From assembly GCA_013400155.1 (NCBI GenBank), contig VXBM01000056.1, positions 1,333,828-1,397,827 of the forward strand: a stretch of DNA of 64,000 nt. The letters run 5' to 3'. Source of the stretch: Helopsaltes ochotensis. Its lineage: Eukaryota > Chordata > Aves > Passeriformes > Locustellidae. The notes under the pieces are model-generated. The model was not told the DNA's origin, did not search any database, and saw only the letters and a list, made by a program, of their open reading frames with translations. Of the stretch, positions 49,151-62,766 are shown piece after piece. The translations under genes and the position numbers were made by a program. Position 1 is the stretch's first letter. Every line of letters begins with the position of its first letter.

Positions 49151-52100
49151 GTGGATGCATGAGGGCAAAATGGGAAGGCAATTAAGAATACTATAAACTC
49201 ATTTTTTGAGTAAAAATAAGCAGAATGTGGTGTGGGGTCAGTGCTGCTGTGGGCATTGTACTAACCACTGCAAAAGGCTTCACTCAGATACAGCCGTGGA
49301 AAGAGCTCCTGAGGCTGCAGACACTGAGCTCAAGGCAGTCCCAAAAACCATTCTGAAACAAATCCTGCAGTGCCAAAGACCATGAGTGACATAAAGACAC
49401 TGAGCAGCAAATAGGAAAAGAGTGGAGGCAGCTTCTTGACACCTGCAACAGCAGTCAGCATCCTGTGCCTCTCTGCCAAACACGGTGACTTTGAAAAGGC
49501 TCAGTAACACAGACTGAGCCCTCCAACTTCCCCCCGTCAAGTTCTATGAATTCTTGTCTGGCTGAAGCACCACAACTATTTTTCCTATCCAATATTTATT
49601 TCAAGAATTGCTCTCCCAAAAGACTCTCCAAAATACGCTTTTATGTCTTTGTCTTGGCTTTGAAGCTGACACCTGTCAGATGCACACCAACATACAGACA
49701 GAAAATAAGAGCCTTTTTCTCAACCCTGGTTTAATCAAAGAAAATTGCTTTCCAGAGTCTCAGAAGCAGCATCCTAACCAAGATACAGCCATTGCACTTT
49801 TCTCCTCTACACCAAAAGCCAGAACATTTGTTGGAAACTAAGCCTGGGGTTTTCACTGCTTCCAGTTGTCTGTCAGGTATCAATAAAATCAAGGCAATGC
49901 AGAAGTTTTAGACTGGGCCATACAAATGAGCACATGCTCCTACCATAATTGGTGGAGTGACTGGGTCTCAGTTTGCACAGAAACTGTTACCTTTAGAAAA
50001 AAAACTGTGAGTTTTCACAGACAGATGATTCAAACAGACCAAGTTTAGAAATTAAAATTTATTATTTTCAGCAACAGATACTGGTGGGAAAGAAGAAAAT
50101 GGTTTTTGGACAACTGATCTCTGCACCCATATTCATATATATAGATAAATCAATTCCTACAGACAAACTTCATGGTTATACAGTGTTGCAACTGTTGAAT
50201 GAAAAAAGTTTCAATTTATACTTTTATATAAACAAACCTGTAATTTTAATTTATCCTAATACTAGTTTATACTTTGTTGCTCCTTTGATTCATTAATAAT
50301 ACTGGGCAGTTCTGCACCTCCAAAACAGAGTGGAAATAGCGGAAGCCTCTGAAGATTATTTGAATAATCTTGAAAAGTTTATATGGAAGCACTTTTGACA
50401 TGGAGTTTGTTGTGATTGTTCTTATTTCCTGGTAGAACTGGCATAATCAAAAATGCATGTTGCAGAAATCCAGGGGAAACACAAAAGAACTTCAGTTTCT
50501 ACTCCTGGTGCTGACAGACCAAGACATTATCCTTATGTACACTGCAGTGTGCATTTTGAGATCAGAGAATGACAACCTGCTGCACACATCCATATCATTT
50601 CTACTCTGTCCACTACATACTTCTCAGAAAGATATCAAAGTTAAATTAATAAAGTCAAAATCCTTCTGGAAAAACTTGCAGAAATCTACAAAGCTCTGTC
50701 TTTGCCACTAAAAGCAATCTGAAGGTGATACAGCCCAGCTATAGCTGCCTTCTTCTTTATGAATAAAAAATACAGCATTAAATATTCTATTCTATCTGCA
50801 AGTTAATCAGCAGCAAGGACTGGACAACAAAAACTACTTTCTGGAGCCTACATGACTTCCAGTGATGTAACACACAGGACCACCGAAATTTAAAGAGACC
50901 ATTTGTTTTCATGTATGAAATGAGAAGAACAGAATACTCTGACTACAAAAAGCAATTCCACTGTGCAGTCACAGAAAGACAAAAATCCCATAATACTGCC
51001 TGTTATTAAAGCTCACTAAGAACAAAGAAAATTTGCTGTGCAAAATACTTAAAAAGGGAAAGAAAATATCACTTAAAATCATTTAAAACTTGCTAAAGAG
51101 TCACAGACCTATGAAGTACTAAAACCTACTTTACTTATCAAAAGCATTTGTAGAAAAGACATTGCTGAGGGGGGAAAAAACATTCAAACAGTTTTCAGAC
51201 ATTTCCAGGAAGTGATTTATCTATTGGAGCAAAGGTTAAGGGCTCAGAGGAGCAGACAGGTTAATTTTGAATGCAGGAAAGGAGTCTAGAGAACCAGTAC
51301 TATATATGTTGGCAAAACTAACATCAAGGGAGAAATCCCAAGTTTTGACACTTTTTTTTTTCTTTTTCTTTTTTTCCAGAGGAGAGACAAAGCACTAAAA
51401 TTTAATTTTGCTCTTTCTGAAAGTTTAAGGTGTCTTACTACCACAGACAAAGGAAGGCATCATTATCCAGATGGTTTAACATGGCAAACAGTTAAGCAGA
51501 ACCATAATCCTCCCTAAGGTTACACAGGGCAATGCAGAAGAGATGAACAAGGTCTCAAAACGAATAAGAGAAAGGGAAAAACACATCCAGCAGCTCTAAA
51601 AATTGTTACTTGCAATAATGGCACAGGTTAATATCACTCTTGTCATGAGACTCCACGCAATTTCCCAGAGGGTCTTGAGGATCACAGCACTACAAACCAG
51701 AATTTTTAAAATTAAATTGGATAAGTCCTTAATAGGGTCTAATAACTTTTCATACTTTTGAGGATGGGGGTAAAGAAATATCAAATGTACACGTTTGAAA
51801 TATGGCTACTTTGGATTAGGGCTACTTTGCATGTATTTTAAGAGCTTTCCCAAGGAATTTTACCAGACTTTTTAATGCACATAATAGACAGGAATGGCTC
51901 CCATTAGGAAAAACTACTTATCCTAAATAAAAAAAACATATAGAGAGGATATTGCTAATAAAACAGCCAAGCACAACTCCATACTAACAACCTTTCAGAA
52001 GAAAAATTACATCAGACATTATACACACCTCTTCCTGCAAAGGGAGCACAAGCCACAGATTCTCTGGCCCCCTGGCTCTGACTCTGCTCCTCCATTTCTA

Positions 52101-55100
52101 CACTGGGATGCTTTCTCCCCATCCCAGGTTACCAACTGGTCCATATTCCTCTCCTGATCTTCTCCAGACTCTGCTCACCTATAATTCACAATCTATGTGA
52201 TCCTCCTTCTCTTCCTGGCACAATTTCTGATTGTATTCAATTTTCCTCCTGCTCTCTCTGTAGCTGTGTGATATCTTCATCTCCCTCATTCTGAATTCCC
52301 ATGCAGTTATTCTGGGCTTGTTACTCGCCTCACTTTTTGCTTTATATTATATCAATTCTACTGAGCTTTTCCTGACTTCATGGGCGATAACCTAAATCTC
52401 CTGAGCTCAGTGGGAACTGCCTGACAAGCCCACTGGATCAAAATTTTACTTTTTGTGTAAGGAAATATTGCAGAGGGCTTTCTAATTCCTGTGATCATTT
52501 CAGGAATCTATAATCAGAACCTCAGAATTTAAGTCCTACATAAATGGGAGCACCACAATCTCTCACACCAATCAAAAGACACGTGTCAAACATTGCCAAC
52601 AGTAGAAGCATTGCTGTTTCTTTCGCCAGGAACATTGGTTACAACTCTGACTTATCCACTTGCAATAAACACGCTTATTCTATGCATTATGCTAATTATT
52701 AGACACACAAGTCCATGCTGTGCTGAAAGAGTGAATAGCTGGAAACAATTGCTATGAATTTGATCACAGAGGTACAGCATGAGCAGAAAAAGTAAAGCAG
52801 ATTATAAAAGAGCTCTGGAGCAAAATAGCCACAGATACAACATTACACAGGTTTTGCCATTTAATGGCAAAACAAATCTAAAAGCCTCAGACTCTGTTAG
52901 AATCACAAAACTGCAATATTCACAATATGACTCAGCCTTCCTTTCTGCTTGAAGCATCTCTGATTAATCTAGTAAGAGGAAGGAAATTAAAGTTTGTGTT
53001 ACTTTTTCCTTTTGGGCAAAAGTTGGAAAGAGATGTAAAGGGTACACAAATAAATTGAGGCAAGGTGATATTAAAAAAAAAAAAAAAAAGAAAACACGGG
53101 AAATTACTCTTTATTCTGACACAACACACAGAGAACATACTCAGCAGCACTGGATTCCCCTTCCCTGAACAATTCGATTGACCCAAAGTGAGCCCCAAGG
53201 CTGCTCTAACAATCAATTCTGTCAGCCAGCTCCAGATGTGGCCTCACACTCCAAGCTGACACTGCCCACTTTGTGGGCAGAATTCTGGGAAAAACAGGCA
53301 GCTTAATGGTCAAGGCAGGAGTTCATTGAAAGGTCAAAGTGTTGAAGCTGCTACTCAGTGACAATGGATTGCAAAGCCTCGATCTCTTAAATATGCAAAA
53401 TCACTTAACGTAATAACATAACAGGAAGTTGCAAAGTTCTTATTGCAAAGATGTCTTGGAAATGACATGCTGAAACTATAATTTCCTGCCACTTTGACAA
53501 CAGTGCTCTGTATGATCCTAGTTAAGCAGCACTCTAAAATGGATTTCATTACATTTTGAAAGGCAAACAGACACAAACAGACACAAAAGTTCAACTGCTC
53601 ATTCAACTTAAGCAAAGAAATGCTTTCAAAGTTTCATTAACAGCTTCCACTCAGGGAATTTTGGACTGATGCCTTATGTATTCCTGTTGCAAAGTCACCA
53701 TTCTTTGATGTCACAACACTAATGGAAGCATCAGGAAAATGCAATGCTGAATGTCACCACAAAGCATTCTGGGCTTCAAATGGCGTTAGGTTCCCTGACC
53801 AGATTAGAGTGAGAGGTGGGTCACAGCAGATGCCCTTTGTTCATCACTCAACACCTGTTTAACTTGATTAACAGCCCCAGCTAATTAACTGTTGAGACTA
53901 ACTCATGCTGTAACAGATCCCAGAGGTTTGAAAGTTGACTTCATTTACATGTTTGTCTCCTCTCACAAGGTCTTAGTTAAGCATAACCAAAAATGTTTTC
54001 TAGAACACAATGGTCTAAATCTTTTATTCAAAATACCAGTGCCACCTGTATGTGACCTATTTTCTAGTGTCAGATGTGTGCAGGGAAAGCCTTACAACAG
54101 GACTTAAAATGCTCAAAATACACACCTGCCCTGCAATTTAAAACTGTTTCCAGAGAATATGCAATAAACTAGAGCCATGTGCACCGAAGCAGCTGAAACA
54201 GATGTCATGGCAGTCAAACAAAAAATGTTCTAATTTCAAATTCAAAATTCTGTGCTTTGGCAAGCATGATTTCCCTAATATAAACCAAAAGAAGGGATAT
54301 TTCCCAGTTCTGAGTGCAATAGAGATACATAATATAAATTCTGCTGTTAGTGATGTAAACTTGACATTCTCACTATTTAGATTAACAGTTTTCACACCAG
54401 TTTTAGTACTGCTCAAGATCTAAAAACAATCTTAGGTTACGTTTTGCTACCAATGACCCCCACAGTCCATGAACTAAGAGATTCTGGAGGTTTTCTAGGA
54501 CACCACTTCCTAACAGACACAATGATTTCTGTTAAGTAGTCTGGATTTCTGATCAGAAGTGATGCCCCACAGATTGCTTTCCATCTTGTAAGCACCCGAG
54601 GTGATGGGCCATGGGACGAGGTGTCCCACATCTCTTGTGGAACAGGTTCAGGATTATCAGCAACACCCACTGCTCTTCCCCAGCTGTCTCCATGCCAGGG
54701 CACCTCCACTGCCCTGTAGGACAGTTGGACACTGAGACCCTCTGATGTTTTTTGCTGGAGATTTATATCAGAAACTTTCTCATGCTGTACAAAGCAGATG
54801 TTTAATGGGAGCATCACAAGCACGTGCATGCAGCTCCTTGCACTCTGCACAAAAGCCTGTACCTGCCTTCTTTCAAACGGCAAAGGGATTTTGTGCAGAT
54901 GCAAAATGCAGAAGTGTCTGGGTACCATGTGCCTTATTTCACATGCAAGTCTACCACACTTGTATTTTTTACAGTGGGACACTACACACTAAAACCACTG
55001 AAGGCACAGCTCAAATAAGACTAAAGGTATAATGTTTCAGCAGCATTTTATACAAGTGTTCCTCATATGGAGAGGAGAGGTTTAGAACTCCATTACTGGT

Positions 55101-57882
55101 ATCACTTACAGTTAGTGGGCTACAAAACTTCTAAAGAGAAAACTTCTTGTCTCATTCTAATAATAGAAGAAATTTCTGCATTTGACAAGAAATTTCTCAA
55201 ACCGTTCTTGTGAACTTTAGGACATCACATGCAAAATTGATGAAAAACAAATAAATAAATACCTACCAATTCAGGTATTGAGCAAGCAATTCACCTTGTA
55301 AAGAGATATTTATTCCAAGTAGCCACCATACTTCCTAAGCCTGAAACAGAAGATGAGTTCTGAACAAAACTAAAAGTTGAATGTACTGTGCAAAAAATAG
55401 GGAGAAGGGCATGCAGAGAGTAAGTGGACCACAACTAAAGAGCTGAAAACATGCTTCTGTCTCAAAATATGTTTTTCTTTTCCAAGCAATATAAGTTGAT
55501 CTAATGAAAGGCTTCACTTCTTGCAACCATTACATTGCTTGAGATTATTCTAGTATTTCTTTAGTCTCCTAAATGTCATATCCAATCACTTTTATCTCTT
55601 CTTACTCCTTTTATGTATTCCATCCCCTTAATACCACTGAAATCAACTCAGCCTCAATCAGAACTGCCTGTTCTTCCTTTCTTCACGCCTTTTTCAGGCC
55701 ATGAAATAACTGGTTAAAATAGACTATAAGGAAGGATAAAAGAATAAAGTGGCTATAGTCATACTTAATTTTGCTGCATTAAAGAAAACTATTTTCTAAT
55801 TTTCTGAAATTATATGTTTTTTAAACCAGCTAAACTGAAAACAGTTAAACAAAATTAATTTATTCCATAAATTCAAAATCATTATTTGTATTCAATCTTT
55901 TTTCCACTTTTTTTTTTTTTTCTGGAAGAACTGCATATGCAAGGATATAACACAGGAAACAAAATAAATCACACTACCATCATAAAGCCATATGTATTGG
56001 TATTTCTTCTAGACTTCCTAGCAGCAGCCAATATTAAAGTCATCAAAATATTTTTCTTTTCTTCAGACTGTCATTTTCAGCTTAATATTTCCATTTTCCT
56101 CCTTTCCATAGTATATTATATATCCACATATTTACTAACAACTCTGAAATCACTTCTGTCCCTCAGCTATATCAGCACTGTAATTGTTATCATTCTCGTC
56201 CCTTACAGGCAGCATCTTTACTCCAGCATACTTCTAATTTTCCCTTTCTTGTATCACATCAAGATACAGAATTTTGATTTAAAATTACGTTATATTATTA
56301 TTATTATATTAGCAATCTCAATTACAGAACATTTGGTGTTCCTTTCAAAACCTAAACACTTTTTTCCCAAGCTTACTCCTCACAGTTAGTAAGGGAAAAA
56401 ATATTTTATAGCTTGTCTGTAAACACAGACATTGCACAGATTCATTTCACACCTCCAGCAAGATCTTTGTGACAGTGCAGGATGCTCCGAGACATGTGTT
56501 CCTTTCAGAAATAATAGATCATACAAACATAAAAAGATGCAATTTCAAGCTCTAGTGGAAAAAGTGAAATTATCATGTCCTCAGTCTAAATGTAATCTTT
56601 ATTTCACCTCCCACCCCCAGCTTCCCATTCAGGCACCTGCAGGAGCCAGCCTGACCAAGGGATCAGCAGTCCTTGTCTTCTTCATTTAAAAAAATTTTGT
56701 ATCCACTTTAAAAAAAAGCTGCCAAGCATCCAGTTATTATTCTTGATTCAGAATAATGGCAAACTCTTCTTTTTATACTCATGTTTATGAAAATATTAAT
56801 TGTTGCAGAGTATGTATGTCTCTATAAACACACAGATATGAAGCATTCCATAGTGGTAATACAGAAATAGAGAAAGCTCTTTTTCATCATTACTCTGTAA
56901 GAGAAACACAAGGCAGGAATTTTATGGGCAATATTTAAGTTGAATTCATATCAGAAACAAGCAAGGATTGGTCGTGCCAGAAAAGTTGTCTTTTAATCTT
57001 GAATTTCATTTTTCCACATTACCTGAAATAGACATATTTTGAATTTTTAAAAAAGAGAGAAAAAGAAATTTATATTCCACTAAATGAAAAGGTTTTAAAT
57101 TTTGCTTTTCATTAGGGAGCGTGACAAGTTTATGCACTTGTAGATGTGACACAACAAAGAGAAACTGGCAAAAAGTAGAATATAGATGTTACTTTCAAAG
57201 AAAGTAAAGACTAATAAGGACCATGCTGATTTAGTTGGAGGACAGAACTAGTAGGAAGAAAGCAGTTCATTAGTAAATACATCTAATTATAAAGCAAGAA
57301 AAAAGTTACAAGGATGGTCTGAAATATGGTTTCATGTTGCCAAGTCTTTTAATTTTCAGAAAAAGAACCCTCATTGCCTTTCACAGTTTTGACAGTCATC
57401 ATTTATGCAGTATCAGAGCTACCTAACTCATTTTGGCAGCCGGGGGAATGCTGGGAGGTTTTCACAGTTCATCTCACAGCAGCTTTGCAATGCAATGGGA
57501 ACTCTGAAGCTCTCCTGTAACCTATTGGACAGGCTGGTTTAGCCTTACTGGAACTAGAGCAAAGAAAAAGTGGTAGAAAAATAGAATAAAATGGACTGCA
57601 AATATTACTGAGGGAGGGGAAAAAAAGGAACAAAAACGAGAAGTGAAGAAGATGACTTGCTGCTCCCTGGCATCAGTCTCAGTCTTTGAAAAGACCCACT
57701 GGCACTGGGCATCCTTCAAGTCATTTCTTCAAAGCTTGGGTTTCAGAGGGGGGGGATTGCAAGCTAAGGAGAATCAAGTATGTTTATTTTACCTGAGTGA
57801 AAATCAGGTGCATATCAGGCACAGAAAATACACCAGGCATAAACCTGGCTATGAATAGGAAGTGGCAAACAAAGGAGCTATT

Positions 57883-57972
57883 AAAAAAACAAAAAACAAA
57901 AATAAACAAAAAAACCACAAAAACAAAAACAAAAAACAACAATAACAAAAAAAACCCCACCAAAACAAAACC
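57883..57972. repeat. A/C-rich low-complexity tract
   Basis: About 90 bases of AAAAAACAAAAATAAAC and CAAAAACAAAAACAAA words ending in CCCCACCAAAACAAAACC. Practically no G or T on the plus strand. The open frames on both strands over it are compositional. Confidence 0.88.
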
Positions 57973-59855
57973 TGTCTCCACACTGAAAACAGGTAATGAA
58001 ATAGAACATGAAGCAGAAGCAGCAGTTAGAAGTAACACAGTGCAGAGCAGGCACAGCCTGCCTCTAACGTCAGTGGAACACCTGAGTGTTACAGGACAAG
58101 ATAAATGAACGTACAATTTGTTATATGCACGTATGTTACAGAAAACAGAGGGTATTTCTCCTTTCTGTAGAAGATAGATAAGTTCTAAACGGGATCAAAA
58201 CCTGTCAGGGAAAACAGAGATTTTACTGAATGGATCATAGAGCTAGAAAAGTCATAGACTTTAGAGAAAAAGTGACAAAACTGTCTGGGAAGACAATAAG
58301 AAGGAAAACTAGTTACAGAGGCAGGAAAAAACCCCAGAAGAATATGGTTACCCCACAGCAGTTATCCACAAAAGACAACCCAAATTATCAGCTAATTCAC
58401 AGAACCCAGCCTGCTCACTTTGAACTTTCAGCACTTTTGCAAAACTGTACCTGCTCATCTTAACAGCGTCCTCATTTTGCAGTTGCAATTCACATTCCCA
58501 AAGCAGCAAAAGAGCAATCCAACTCAAAAATAGAAAATATTCTCTTTTGCCCACAGGCATCCCCAGGACATGAAAACAAGGAATGTACTTGATACCTATC
58601 ACAGCTTGTGCCTGCTTATAACCAATGGAACTGCTGCACAAACGCAGTGAGGAGAAATGTCACCACTCCTCAGTTGCCTTCTGCATGAAGAAGCTGCTTG
58701 AGCAGACAGAGGCACGTTTTGGTTTATTTTGATTGTTTATCACTTCTGTTGAGGCTCAGGATGCATCACTTGCACGTGGCTTCCTGCCAGGCCCACGAGA
58801 GACTGACATGCAAACCACAAACACCTTCTGCCGCTCAGCGCCGAAGTTAACATACAGAATACCAGGAAAGAGGTTTCAATTCTTGTAGGCACATTTCTTT
58901 ATTGTGATGGATTTTTGGGTAAACTGGTAGGTTAAACAATTCTAGTTTGCAGCCATACATCAGATGCTGCACAGCTCTGGAGATTATGTCCTACACAACC
59001 AGCCCTGCACTGGAAAATATTCTGCTTGAGACCAGCTCTCCTCTTCCATAGCCATTTTGACAGATGACAAAAATATCTCAAGGTAAATGGAAGCACAATT
59101 ATTTATACCTGCTGGGACTCTCGATACTGATTTTAGTTGAAATATAGTCTTAAACTGTACAAAATATTTAGAAGCTTTAATGTACTATTTCTTTGTGCTG
59201 AGCTCTAGGGCATAGAACAAGCTCTATTTATTCTCTATTTGGTGTTCCATGTCCAATATTTGATTTTTTTTTCCTTTGGTCCTAATCTTTTTATATAAAA
59301 ATTTCAATTTTGCTTATTTTATTTTCAGTTTAAAAAACTGCATCAATACTTCATCATTTAGACTTTTATGAAGAGTAATGCACATGTTCCTTTATCAAAA
59401 ATATCAAAATAAAACATTTTATTTTACATGGGTTAGGACACATGAAGGCAAATTCCTTTCCCAACTTGGTAAAGGTAAATTTGCTCTTTTGGAAATGCAT
59501 TCTAATGATGATACATGAAGATACAGAGAATGCTTTTGAAGTACACTAAGTGACTGCACATCCTCATACATTGAAGTAATTGTTTTTTCTTTTCTTTTTC
59601 CTGATAGCAACAGATTTTATTGTGGTCAAAATAAAAAATAAAATATATGAGTTTAATCTTTTTTCTTTTTAATTGCTTTGATACTGTCTGGTGCACAGCA
59701 CTGAAAACATAGTGGGGCATTGCTTCTGATACCATCTTGGATTTCAGTATTGCAACAGATTCTTTGCAAATGAGCTGGGTCACAAATTCATGACTCCATA
59801 AGAGAAATGGTGTCAATAAGTGCTTTTCTGGCTGAAAGTTGAAACTAAAAAGTAA

Positions 59856-59915
59856 TAAAAAAACCAACCAACCTAAAACAAACAAAAAAAAACCCAACAC
59901 CAAACAACACACCAA
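59856..59915. repeat. A/C-rich low-complexity tract
   Basis: AATAAAAAAACCAACCAACC, then AAACAAACAAAAAAAAACCC and CAACACCAAACAACACACC. Same type and orientation as the others. Confidence 0.85.
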
Positions 59916-62701
59916 AGAACTCCAAACTGCTTTTGATTAAGTTATTCCATTATTTATCTTGTTTTTCCCCATCAGACTGCAATGAAATGGCACAACATTT
60001 TCTCAGTTCAGCACAACATGGTTAATTCAATCTGACATCAAATATTTATTGTGGGTATCTATAGGAAAGGCAAAGAGAAAACAAGAATCTGCTTAAAGAA
60101 AGTTGAAGGTAGAGCCAGCTCCCTTCTAATGACAGAGTTCAGAATTTAAAATGCCCTTCCATAAGCCCAGAAATCCACATTCACTTGCTTCTCTTTACTC
60201 CCTGGAGATGTATCACAGACCCCTTGGCTGCTGGAGACTCACAGCTCCTGCTGCTCTGCTGCATTCTCTGGAGCCAGGCTGCTACTCCAGGAGTCCTCCA
60301 CAGAGTAAGAACTTACTCCTTCCTTCTCCTCAAATGATTGTTTCAGTATGTTCAGCCACACAAAACAGCTCTGGAAGGAAACAAAGGTGCTGAAATAGCT
60401 ACAGCCTTTATCTAAGCAGGATTTCAGCTTAATCATGATTGTACTTAGCCCAAGGAAGGGACTTGGGTTCCTCTTGCAGAGCTCTTGTAGAGCTGTTCCC
60501 TGAAATGCTCTGCAGTTCTTGCGGATACTCAAAGGTCCAAACTTATCCTGTAGGGATTTTCAATAGGAGTGTACACAAAATTATTAAAACAGAAGAAGTA
60601 AAATATTGCTTTATATAGATTTACTAACTGGAGATAGTTTTTTTGCCATTATTGAGAAAGTTAACTACAAGAGTTTATAAATATGTATATTTGTACACTG
60701 AAAAGCAAGTAATGAGAAAAACACATATTTACTTACACTGAGAAGCTCTAACTTAGAAAACACATAGAAGAAAAATGTTACTGCCTGTATCTTCTGAAGA
60801 TAAATCAAGTTCTAGAAGTAGGAAACTATTTTCTGTCTTGCATCTATTCATTTGTTCAAATGAAGGCAAATTTAATAACTGGCTATTTTAAAAAGTAAAC
60901 TTTTTATGTGTGATAGTTCAGCATTTTGGGCACTTAAAACATGAGGACTTAAAAATGTTTCTGACATGTTTTTGCAAATAAAATTAAGACTGTCTCAAAA
61001 GTCCTCATGACAAAGTCATTTTATTTAACTTTTCCTGTTTAAACCTCACAAGGATCTGTTTCTTCATACAATACAGTTCAAAAAGTTGTTTCATGTTATT
61101 TTGTTTTTATAGAAAGAAAACCCAAAGTTGTTTATATGCAAAACTAGGGCAGCACATAAAATTTGTGACTAGCAATTTGTAAGAAATAAATGCAGATGCT
61201 TTTCTCAAAGACAATCACATCTGCAGAGAGTAAAAACAATCCTACCTCATTTAAGGAAAAAAAGGCCCACACAGAGTCACTTAGAACACTGATTAGAAGA
61301 GAACTGGAAGACACAATATGAGCATTCAGCTAATTTATCATCTAAATTTCCTCCCAAATCCAGTTATTCCTTCAGTATTCCCACTACAGAGACCAGTCAA
61401 TTGCAAAAAATATTTGATTAATGCTCTATTTCTCTACCAAATAAATGCAACACAGACAGCAATCTCCTGGTTACAATCTAACAAAATGATTGCTAGAAGA
61501 GCATTCTGGCCAGTCAATTTAAAAATAGGCAACCACACAGAGAAAAGGGCAGAGGGAAGTGCAGAACTTTGGGTTTGGCTGTCAATGATCTTCCAGCATT
61601 CCCAAAGCCATGAACTTGACATCTCATCTCCACAGTATCATCCTGTAACATCACCAGGTATTTTCATGACACTCAAGATCAGCAATTTTACTTTAAACTT
61701 ATTTTAAATAGTGTCTTACTTTTTAGATGCACAGTGTGATTTTTTTTTTCCCTGCAATTATGGAATCAGAAAAGAAAATCAAATTTTTAGATTTTCCATG
61801 TGTTGGGGTGAGTTAAAGAACTAATATGCAAAGCAACAAGGGTATTAGAACTAATCCTCATTTAGAAATGGAAAAAACCAAGCACCAAAACTCTAAGTGA
61901 TATAATTCAAGGTCTTGGAAGTGCACCCTAGAAATTAAGCATCATACTGCTATTTTTCCAGAAACTTTTCCCCCACTAAAACAATGCTGCCAATTTTCTG
62001 TACAGAGTTTTGAAAATTTACCATGCACATACACATACACTCTCACAAATTGTTTTCCCTCCTTTCCACAGACATATGGACATAAAGCTTGCAGTGAAGC
62101 TCACAAAGGGCTACAGAGAAAGTTGGCAGAAGCCCTGCCAGGTGACTCTGGCTGCCTGCTCTGCCCATCCTGGTGATAAAAATGTCACAGTGACTGCAGG
62201 AATTTGCTAAGGAAGAAAAATCCTAAGCAGATCTTTGCTGAAGATTGATTTATTGTCCAATATGCACCGACAAACTAGAACGTGCCTTCTGCAGCAAAGA
62301 GGTTAAATCCAAGCTTTATTGTTGTATAGACTGTTTCGCAAAATGGGCTATTTGTATACATTCACTAATCAAATCATTTTATTCTACAGGTAAATATGAT
62401 TCACATCCCAATTCTAAAGAAGCATGTACAATTACAGTACTACACAACACATCCAGCAGAACTGTGCTTACAAAGATCTATCACTTCTTAACAAATTAAT
62501 GGCTACGACATTAAGCCTATATTAAAATGTGTGACTCAGTCATGTTTCTCAAACTACCAATTTCTAGATTTTACACTGTAATAAAATATTTAACTTTACA
62601 GTCCTGGTACTTCACTGGAAATGAAGGCATTCTTTATACAGTAGTCCCTGAATTAATGGATCCAGACCTTTCCAGCCTCAAACCCAAAGGAACTGGCACT
62701 G

Positions 62702-62766
62702 NNNNNNNNNNNNNNNNNNNNNNNNNNNNNNNNNNNNNNNNNNNNNNNNNNNNNNNNNNNNNNNNN
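62702..62766. other. Assembly gap, 65 N
   Basis: A run of 65 N. The sequence is unknown here, and the apparent open frames that cross it on both strands are meaningless. Confidence 0.99.

Larger units (their letters stand above)
41301..62701. other. Non-coding DNA, no gene seen
   Basis: About 21 kb, GC-richer only in its first 500 bases. It contains A/C-rich tracts (41521, 57883 and 59856), A17 runs at 48973 and 53073, a T14 run at 55908, a GGAA microsatellite (47842-47876), a perfect 30-bp tandem duplication (48319-48378), a perfect 22-bp palindrome (49129-49150) and a pair of related sequences at 44.3 and 47.7 kb. The longest open frames (181 codons at 54437-54982 minus; 167 codons at 55886-56389 plus) have no recognisable domain, and the second is a T-rich artefact. 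No CR1, LTR or RNA gene was recognised. Confidence 0.6.

Noticed and set aside
55886..56389. 167-codon hydrophobic frame resembling a membrane protein
   Set aside because: It begins in a T-rich stretch and consists of Phe, Ile, Leu, Ser and Tyr codons expected from A/T-rich sequence. No transmembrane family signature was recognised.
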